Positions 13,429 to 19,049 of a stretch of DNA of 19,049 nucleotides are shown here, piece by piece. The notes below the pieces were generated by a model that saw only the letters and a list, made by a program, of their open reading frames with translations, searched no databases and was not told the DNA's origin. The stretch is from Scatosoma sp045577595 (GTDB lineage: Bacteria; Bacillota; Clostridia; Christensenellales; Borkfalkiaceae): contig JAZNIR010000001.1 of assembly GCA_045577595.1 (NCBI GenBank), positions 1-19,049 of the forward strand, given 5' to 3'. The position numbers were made by a program, and so were the translations under genes. Within the stretch, counting starts at the first letter, position 1. Every line of letters starts with the position of its first letter.

Positions 13429-14382
13429 ATGAAAATTTTATACGCCGGTACGCCCGATTTTGCGATTCCGCCTTTACAAAGCCTTTTAGACGCGGGCTAT
13501 CCTATCGTCGGTGTGGTTACGCAAATGGACAAACCGCAAGGCAGAAAGGGCGTTCTTACGCCCCCGCCCGTAAAAACGTTTGCGCAGTCGCGCGGGTTGG
13601 AAGTGTTTCAACCGTTGAAAATCCGCGACGAAACGGAGCGTTTAAAAGCGTTTGGCGCGGATATTTTAATTACTTGCGCGTACGGACAAATTTTAACGCA
13701 ATCGGTGCTCGATTGTTTTCCGCACGGGGTGTGGAATATCCACGCGGGTTTGCTCCCGCAATATCGCGGAGCGTCGCCTATTCAAAGTTGTATTTTGGCA
13801 GGGGAAGAAGAAACGGGCGTTTCCATTATGAAAACGGAGCTCGGCTTGGATTGTGGCGATATATTATGCGTAGCGCGTACGCCGATTTCCCCTACGGAAA
13901 CGTACGGCGAACTTTCCGCGCGCTTATCGCTTATCGGCGCGGAGCTGATAATCAAGGCGGTAAATACGCTGGAAAAAGGGGATTATACTCTTACGCCACA
14001 AGCGGAAACGGGCGTAAAAACGGTGCGTAAAATCCATAAAGAAAACGCGCAAATCGACTTTACGAAAACGGCGCGCGAAATCGTCAACTTGGTGCGTGGC
14101 AGTAACCCCGCGCCGATTGCTTTTACGAAAACGGACACGGGAATTATCAACGTGTACGCGGTGGAAATCGCTACGCTTACGGCGGAAGAAGAAACCGCTT
14201 GCCTTTCGGCGAAGTGCGGGGAAATTTTATCCGACAAACCCAAACGCGGTTTGCTCGTCAAATGTTTGGACGGCGCGGTGAAGTTGACGCAGGTGCAAGG
14301 CGCGGGCGGAAAACGAATGAGCGGTGGCGACTTTTTAAACGGCAGAAAAGTGCAAAAAGGGCAGGTGTTTTATGCTCTCTAA
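13429..14382 (+). CDS. fmt: Methionyl-tRNA formyltransferase
   Basis: Fmt adds a formyl group from 10-formyl-tetrahydrofolate to initiator Met-tRNA. The 317-residue protein has the N-terminal formyltransferase domain with FAIPPLQSLLD, the QPLKIRD region, and the catalytic set Asn103, His105 (NIHAGLLPQYRGASPIQ) and Asp141 (LDCGDI). The usual HASLLP reads HAGLLP here. The C-terminal OB-like domain for tRNA binding runs from about 205. AAAGGAG at 13411-13417 precedes the start. The last 11 nt overlap the start of rsmB, so the two are translationally coupled. Confidence 0.96.
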   Translation: MKILYAGTPDFAIPPLQSLLDAGYPIVGVVTQMDKPQGRKGVLTPPPVKTFAQSRGLEVFQPLKIRDETERLKAFGADILITCAYGQILTQSVLDCFPHGVWNIHAGLLPQYRGASPIQSCILAGEEETGVSIMKTELGLDCGDILCVARTPISPTETYGELSARLSLIGAELIIKAVNTLEKGDYTLTPQAETGVKTVRKIHKENAQIDFTKTAREIVNLVRGSNPAPIAFTKTDTGIINVYAVEIATLTAEEETACLSAKCGEILSDKPKRGLLVKCLDGAVKLTQVQGAGGKRMSGGDFLNGRKVQKGQVFYAL

Positions 14383-15619
14383 TCCCGTTTACGACCCCTT
14401 TCAAATCCTTACGAAAATCTATTCGGACGGCGCGCATTTAAAACAGGCGATTGCCGAAACGTATATCGAAGAACAATACCGTTCGCGTACGGTAAAAATC
14501 GTGTACGGGGTGTTGGAAAACGACGGATATTTCGATTTTTGTATCCGTTATTACGCGCCAAAATCCCCCAAACTCGTCGTGCGCACCATTTTGAAAATAT
14601 CGCTGTATATGTTGCTGTTTATGGAAAAAAAGCGGTACGTAGTAACCGATTGCGCGGTGGAACTTTGTAAAAAGCTGGGCAAATCGGGCGTGAGCGGATT
14701 CGTCAACGCGTTTTTGCGCCGTTTCGATAAAGAACAAGTGGATAAGGCGATTCCAACGGGCGTAGCGGGGGACGCGATTCGGCTTTCCTATCCGCCGTTT
14801 GCGTACGAAATGCTCCGTAAAGAATACGGCGCGCGGGCAAAGGAAATCGCGTCGGCGAAAAGCGCGGGGGTGTCCGTCCGTTTTATAGAAGGCGAAAAAG
14901 AATATTTACAAAAACCGCATACGCTTACGCCGTTTAGCGAAAAAAATCGCCATTATATCTTTGAAAATTTCGTCCGCGACGATAATTTCGACGCGGGAAA
15001 ATACACTTTTCAATCGGTGGGCAGTATTGCCATTTGCGACGTCGTCGAGCCTTGCGCGCGTATGCTTGACGCTTGCTCCGCGCCCGGTGGAAAATCGGTG
15101 CTGTTGGCGGAAAAATGCGAAACGGTTACTTCCTTTGAATTGCACGCGCACCGCGTAGAGCTTATCAAGGCGTATATCAAAAGAATGCACGCAAACAACG
15201 TAACGGCAATGCAAAAGGACAGCGCAACGTTCGACAAAGCGTACGAAGAAAGTTTCGACGGCGTGCTTTGCGACGTGCCTTGTTCGGGATTCGGCACGGT
15301 AAGCGAAAATCCCGATATAAAACTTTTCAAAACGGAACAAGATTTGTCGGCGTTGTCCAAACAACAACTCGCAATCGTAAATACGTGCGCGAAATACGTA
15401 AAAAAAGGCGGATATTTATATTATTCCACCTGTTCGGTGTTCGAGCGGGAAAACGACGGCGTTATCGAAAAATTCTTACGGCAAAACCCCGATTTTACGG
15501 TGGAAAAAACGGAAAGCCCCCTTGCGCACGATAAGAAAAAATACGGCTTGCAGTTTTTGCCCGATAGGGCGTACGGCGCGGGTTTTTATATATCGAAGTT
15601 GAAAAGACAGGGTTTATAA
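14372..15619 (+). CDS. rsmB: 16S rRNA (cytosine-5)-methyltransferase RsmB
   Basis: RsmB makes m5C967 (E. coli numbering) in 16S rRNA using S-adenosylmethionine. The 415-residue protein has an N-terminal NusB-like RNA-binding domain (about 1-135) and a methyltransferase domain with the SAM motif LDACSAPGGKS (232-242), motif IV DVPCSGFG (Cys304) and motif VI YSTCSVFERENDGVI (nucleophile Cys354). Family proteins often have LDLCAAPGGKT in the SAM motif. The conserved QD before it reads QSVGS here. The ATG lies inside the end of fmt with no room for a strong ribosome binding site beyond AAAAAGG upstream, which fits coupled translation. Confidence 0.94.
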   Translation: MLSNPVYDPFQILTKIYSDGAHLKQAIAETYIEEQYRSRTVKIVYGVLENDGYFDFCIRYYAPKSPKLVVRTILKISLYMLLFMEKKRYVVTDCAVELCKKLGKSGVSGFVNAFLRRFDKEQVDKAIPTGVAGDAIRLSYPPFAYEMLRKEYGARAKEIASAKSAGVSVRFIEGEKEYLQKPHTLTPFSEKNRHYIFENFVRDDNFDAGKYTFQSVGSIAICDVVEPCARMLDACSAPGGKSVLLAEKCETVTSFELHAHRVELIKAYIKRMHANNVTAMQKDSATFDKAYEESFDGVLCDVPCSGFGTVSENPDIKLFKTEQDLSALSKQQLAIVNTCAKYVKKGGYLYYSTCSVFERENDGVIEKFLRQNPDFTVEKTESPLAHDKKKYGLQFLPDRAYGAGFYISKLKRQGL

Positions 15620-16695
15620 TGAAAAAGATTTTACAAGATTTAAATTTTGCCGAAATAGAAACGCTCGTTTTATCGCTCGGCGAAAAGAAATTCCGCGCGA
15701 AACAGTTGTTTGAAGGGTTAACGCAAGGCAAAGAAATCACGCAAATATCCTCTCTTCCCAAATCGTTTAAGGAAAGATTGATAGAAGAATACGAAAACGC
15801 GCCCGTGCGCGTACGCGAGCGGTATTTTTCCGCCGACGGAACGGAAAAATATTTATTTCAGCTTGCGGACGGCAACGTAATCGAAGGGGTGCTAATGAAA
15901 TACAAATACGGCTATACGCAGTGTATTTCCACCCAAGTCGGGTGTCGTATGGGTTGTAAATTTTGCGCGTCGACGCTCGGCGGGTTGGTGCGCAACTTAA
16001 CGGCGGGGGAAATTTTATCGCAAATTTTGGTGGTAAACGCCTTGCACGAATCGGATAAAAAAGGGGACGGTAACACGGCGCGCGCCGTAACGAACGTCGT
16101 GCTTATGGGCAGTGGCGAACCGCTGGATAATTACGACAACGTCGTTAAATTTTTACGCCTTTTAACCGCGCAAGAAGGATTGCGAATCAGCGCGCGGAAC
16201 GTGTCCCTTTCCACTTGCGGAATCGTGCCGAAAATGTACGATTTAGCCAACGAGAACGTGCCTTTGAATTTAACCGTTTCCTTGCACGCGACGGACGATA
16301 CGACGCGGGCGCGGACGATGCCCGTTGCCAAAGCGTATAAAATCGCGGATATTTTAAAAGCGTGCGATTATTATTTTGCCAAAACGGGCAGAAGATACTA
16401 TTTCGAATATACGCTAATCGCGGGAGAAAATTGCGACGAAACGCACGCCGACGCGTTGATTGCGCTACTCAAAGGCAAACCCTGCCACGTCAATTTAATC
16501 CGCTTAAACGAAGTAAAGGAACGGGATTTAAAAGCGCTTGGGGATAAGGACGCCTACCGTTTTTTGGGGCGGTTGGAAAAGGGTGGACTTTCCGCTACGT
16601 TACGCCGTCAAATCGGCGTGGATATCGGCGGGGCTTGCGGGCAACTGCGCGCGAGTTATTTAGACGAAAATAAAAACGAAGGAGAAGATATATGA
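15619..16695 (+). CDS. rlmN: Dual-specificity 23S rRNA/tRNA adenine-C2 methyltransferase RlmN
   Basis: RlmN is a radical SAM enzyme that makes m2A2503 in 23S rRNA and m2A37 in some tRNAs. The 358-residue protein has an N-terminal helical RNA-binding domain, the CX3CX2C cluster motif (Cys109, Cys113, Cys116 in GCRMGCKFC), the GEPLDNYDN motif, and the C-terminal mechanistic Cys340 in GGACGQLR. The start ATG shares its A with the last base of the rsmB stop (TAATG), a one-base overlap. In Bacillus the next genes are prpC, prkC and rsgA; here rpe follows at once. Confidence 0.96.
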   Translation: MKKILQDLNFAEIETLVLSLGEKKFRAKQLFEGLTQGKEITQISSLPKSFKERLIEEYENAPVRVRERYFSADGTEKYLFQLADGNVIEGVLMKYKYGYTQCISTQVGCRMGCKFCASTLGGLVRNLTAGEILSQILVVNALHESDKKGDGNTARAVTNVVLMGSGEPLDNYDNVVKFLRLLTAQEGLRISARNVSLSTCGIVPKMYDLANENVPLNLTVSLHATDDTTRARTMPVAKAYKIADILKACDYYFAKTGRRYYFEYTLIAGENCDETHADALIALLKGKPCHVNLIRLNEVKERDLKALGDKDAYRFLGRLEKGGLSATLRRQIGVDIGGACGQLRASYLDENKNEGEDI

Positions 16696-17345
16696 AAACG
16701 GTTAAAATCGCGCCGAGCATTTTATCGGCGGACTTTGCAAAAATGGGCGAAGAAGTGCGCTCGTTAGAAGAAAGCGGGGCAGACCTTATCCACTGCGACG
16801 TAATGGACGGGGTGTTCGTTAACAATATTACGTTTGGGATAAAAATGGTGGAAGATATTAAAAAGCACACGTCTTTACCGCTCGATTGTCATTTGATGAT
16901 AGTCCATCCCGAAAAATACGTCGAACGGTTCGTAAAGGCGGGCGCGGATATCGTAACGGTGCATTACGAGGCTTGCGGGGAAACGCTGAAAGACACGCTG
17001 GAACTGATTAAAAAGGCGGGGGCGAAATGCGGAGCGGTTATCAATCCCGACACGCCCGTTGCAAAAATCGCGGACGTAATTCCCCTTTGCGATATGGTGC
17101 TCGTTATGAGCGTTTTTCCCGGTTTTGGAGGGCAAAAATTTATTCCCGAAGCGCTGGATAAATTAAAGGAAGTACGCGCGATAGCGGACGCTTGCGGAAA
17201 GGAAATCGACGTGCAAATCGACGGCGGTATCACGGCGGACAACGTGGCGCTTGTAAAACGCGCGGGCGCAAACGTTATCGTAGCGGGTAGCGCGGTGTTT
17301 AAGGCAAATAATAGGACGGAAATGATAAAAACCTTAAAAGCGTAA
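16692..17345 (+). CDS. rpe: Ribulose-phosphate 3-epimerase
   Basis: Rpe interconverts ribulose 5-phosphate and xylulose 5-phosphate in the pentose phosphate pathway. The 217-residue TIM-barrel protein has APSILSADF (7-15), HCDVMDG (His34, Asp36), DCHLMI (His66), SVFPGFGGQ and the IDGGI motif (catalytic Asp177); the two His and two Asp are the expected metal-binding and acid/base residues. The common FVPN reads FVNN here. AAGGAG lies shortly before the ATG, which overlaps the rlmN stop by 4 nt (ATGA). Confidence 0.96.
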   Translation: MKTVKIAPSILSADFAKMGEEVRSLEESGADLIHCDVMDGVFVNNITFGIKMVEDIKKHTSLPLDCHLMIVHPEKYVERFVKAGADIVTVHYEACGETLKDTLELIKKAGAKCGAVINPDTPVAKIADVIPLCDMVLVMSVFPGFGGQKFIPEALDKLKEVRAIADACGKEIDVQIDGGITADNVALVKRAGANVIVAGSAVFKANNRTEMIKTLKA

Positions 17346-17363
17346 GCAGGCGGGAGCGTTTTT

Positions 17364-18800
17364 ATGACAAAGGAAAAGAAAAATATTGATTTTACAAACG
17401 GCAAGGTATTTTGGAAAATCGTATGGTTCGTATTGCCGATTATCGCCACCAATTTATTGCAAGTGTTTTATAACGCGGCGGATATGATGGTGGTAAGCTT
17501 ATCGGGCGAAGAAAACGCGGTGGGCGCAATCGGCACGACGACTTCCTTTTTGCATCTTATCGTCAATTTATTTATCGGTTTTTCCGTCGGCGCAAACGTC
17601 GTCGTAGCGCGTCATATCGGCGCAAAGGATAAAAACCGTACGCAAGAAGCGGTGCATACGGCGGTTTGTACGTCGTTTATCTTCGGCGTTAGCGGAGCGC
17701 TTTTAGGTATGGCGATTGCCAAGCCCGTGCTTTCGCTTATGGGCACGAAAAACGACTTATTGGCGCTTGCCACGAAATACACCTATTTCTATTTTTTAGG
17801 CGTGCCTTTTTTGGCTTGTACCAACTATTTAAGCGCGATTTTCCGCGCGAAAGGGGATTCGAAAACGCCCCTTATCGTATTGTCTTTGTCGGGGCTTGCC
17901 AACGTGGGCTTTAATTTATTTTTCGTGCTCGTCGTCGGTTGGTCGGTGGAAGGGGTGGCGATTGCCACGAGTATTGCAAACGCCCTTTCGACGTTGATAT
18001 TGCTGATAAAATTATCGACGGATAAAGGGGATATAAAATTCTCGTTTAAACGGTTAAAAATAAGCAAATCGGCGTTTAAAGAAATTGCGCGGATTGGACT
18101 TCCCGCAGGCATACAAAGCGCGCTTTTTTCTCTTTCTAACGTACTCATTCAATCGTCTATCGTGTCGGTAAATAACGCGGTAACGCCACCCGACGTTAAA
18201 TTTCAACCGGTGGTTGCGGGCAATTCGGCAACGTCCAATTTGGAATCGTTCGTTTATACGGCAATGAACGCGGTGGCGCAGGGCGCGGTTACCTTTACGG
18301 GGCAAAATATGGGCGCGAATAAACCGCACCGCATTATGCCGATTACCTATTCTTGCGTGGCGATTGCCACGATTATCGGCGTGATTATGTCGACGGCGTT
18401 TTTACTGTTTGCTAACCCGTTGTTGTCGTTATACGGCGTAAAAAGCGGTGCGACGGGCAGTTTGGAACAGCTCGCTTACGAAACGGCAATCACCCGTTTT
18501 TGGTGGATTTGCGTGCCCTATTTCACGTGTGGGATTATGGATTCGTTAACGGGTGTTTTACGCGGTTTGGGCAAATCGGTTACGTCTACGGTTATCTCGC
18601 TTATCGGTGTTTGTTTTTTCCGTGTTATATGGCTGTTTACGGCGTTTAGATGGATATTCCGTTTGGAAACGATTTTTATATCCTACCCGATTTCGTGGGT
18701 TACGACGTCCATCCTTACGTACGTGATTATTCTCGTCGTTGTAAATAAAGCAATGCGAGAAAAGATGCGCTTCCAAGAAAACGCGGAAACAATCGAATAA
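17364..18800 (+). CDS. MATE family multidrug/metabolite efflux transporter
   Basis: The 478-residue membrane protein is a polytopic transporter of the MATE family, which exports drugs, dyes or metabolites in exchange for sodium or protons. About 12 hydrophobic segments form two related halves; family marks are the start helix VLPIIATNLLQVFYNAADMM, the GANVVVARHIGAKD loop and the matching GQNMGANKPHRI in the second half, and FRAKGDSKTPL. A long extra-membrane insert (NNAVTPPDVKFQPVVAGN, about 273-292) between helices 7 and 8 is longer than in many members. It follows rpe by 18 nt with a GGGAG-like site, and is probably the last gene of the cluster. Its substrate is unknown. Confidence 0.93.
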   Translation: MTKEKKNIDFTNGKVFWKIVWFVLPIIATNLLQVFYNAADMMVVSLSGEENAVGAIGTTTSFLHLIVNLFIGFSVGANVVVARHIGAKDKNRTQEAVHTAVCTSFIFGVSGALLGMAIAKPVLSLMGTKNDLLALATKYTYFYFLGVPFLACTNYLSAIFRAKGDSKTPLIVLSLSGLANVGFNLFFVLVVGWSVEGVAIATSIANALSTLILLIKLSTDKGDIKFSFKRLKISKSAFKEIARIGLPAGIQSALFSLSNVLIQSSIVSVNNAVTPPDVKFQPVVAGNSATSNLESFVYTAMNAVAQGAVTFTGQNMGANKPHRIMPITYSCVAIATIIGVIMSTAFLLFANPLLSLYGVKSGATGSLEQLAYETAITRFWWICVPYFTCGIMDSLTGVLRGLGKSVTSTVISLIGVCFFRVIWLFTAFRWIFRLETIFISYPISWVTTSILTYVIILVVVNKAMREKMRFQENAETIE

Positions 18801-18813
18801 AATATAAACGCAA

Positions 18814-18842
18814 AAACCCGACTTGTGAAACAAGTCGGGTTT
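18814..18842 (+). terminator. Hairpin after the MATE gene
   Basis: A perfect 13-bp stem (18814-18826 and 18830-18842, core CCCGACTTGT) with a GAA loop. The stem ends in TTT on the plus strand and TTTTT on the minus strand, so it can act in both directions. Confidence 0.8.
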
Positions 18843-18856
18843 AAAAATCGAAGTTT

Positions 18857-18885
18857 AAAAAAGCGGGATAAAAAACCGCTTTTTT
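18857..18885. terminator. Bidirectional terminator between MATE gene and rpmB
   Basis: A 10-bp stem AAAAAAGCGG (18857-18866) / CCGCTTTTTT (18876-18885) with a 9-nt loop. The A6 and T6 arms give a T-tract on either strand. It lies 6 nt after the rpmB stop on the minus strand and serves the convergent genes. Confidence 0.85.
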
Positions 18886-18891
18886 CGTTTA

Positions 18892-19049
18892 TTAGTCGGC
18901 TTTTTTAAGCGTTCTAATACATCTTGCGCAAACGTAACCGTTCGTATCTTTCCCGTCTTCAACGTAGGAAATTTTTTGTACGTTTACTTTGAACGTTCTT
19001 CTCGTTTTACGGTTGGAGTGGCTTACGTTGTTGCCGGATGCTTGACCTT
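18892..19049 (-). CDS. rpmB: 50S ribosomal protein bL28, C-terminal part
   Basis: On the minus strand the frame is open from the window edge to TAA at 18894-18892 and encodes the last 52 residues of bL28, a protein of the large ribosomal subunit. The fragment reads SGNNVSHSNRKTRRTF, then KVNVQKISYVEDG, and ends with YVCARCIRTLKKAD; SGNNVSHSNRKT-R is the family signature. The CARC pair (CxxC) is seen in zinc-type bL28 proteins; the other pair would lie in the missing N-terminus. It points against the preceding cluster and shares the terminator region with it. Confidence 0.93.
   Translation of the reverse strand, partial: GQASGNNVSHSNRKTRRTFKVNVQKISYVEDGKDTNGYVCARCIRTLKKAD

Overview
This window looks like the chromosome of an anaerobic, low-to-mid-GC Firmicute (Clostridia). 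The evidence is a superoxide reductase beside a flavin reductase-rubredoxin fusion, strong AAGGAG ribosome binding sites, near-consensus sigma-A promoters with 17-nt spacers, and a Bacillus/Clostridium-type yloC-gmk-rpoZ-priA-def-fmt-rsmB-rlmN-rpe gene order. Codon use is unusually rich in GCG, ACG, CGC and GAC. That fits gut Clostridia such as the Christensenellales, but the placement is inference. The window is almost fully coding; no gene-free stretch reaches 300 bases.

Layout. 1-171: 3' end of a probable sugar phosphate isomerase/epimerase. 211-1345: an oxygen-defence unit with promoter, inverted-repeat operator candidates, superoxide reductase, flavin reductase-rubredoxin protein and terminator. 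1420-1710: monocistronic rpsU (ribosomal protein bS21) with consensus promoter and terminator. 1768-2187: an unrecognised helical protein. 2195-7811: a pcrA-ligA pair. The helicase carries a ~320-residue N-terminal extension resembling the CoiA zinc-finger/PD-(D/E)XK nuclease family, joined in frame to a complete PcrA/UvrD helicase. The extension and some blocks inside the helicase have AT-rich codon use unlike the rest of the window. 7852-8680: a secreted lipoprotein of unknown function with its own promoter.

8760-18842: a long co-directional housekeeping cluster: yicC/yloC, gmk, rpoZ, priA, def, fmt, rsmB, rlmN, rpe and a MATE transporter. It joins RNA turnover, GTP supply, RNA polymerase assembly, replication restart, formyl-methionine addition and removal, rRNA methylation and the pentose phosphate pathway. 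Several genes overlap (fmt/rsmB by 11 nt, rsmB/rlmN by 1 nt, rlmN/rpe by 4 nt), which suggests translational coupling. A terminator-like hairpin lies between rpoZ and priA. 18814-18885: two hairpins separate this cluster from the convergent rpmB (ribosomal protein bL28) on the minus strand, which runs off the window.

The best candidate for something undescribed is the CoiA-like nuclease fused to the housekeeping helicase, with its mosaic base composition. Secondary points are a superoxide reductase whose N-terminal iron site has only half its usual cysteines, and several palindromic elements at promoters.
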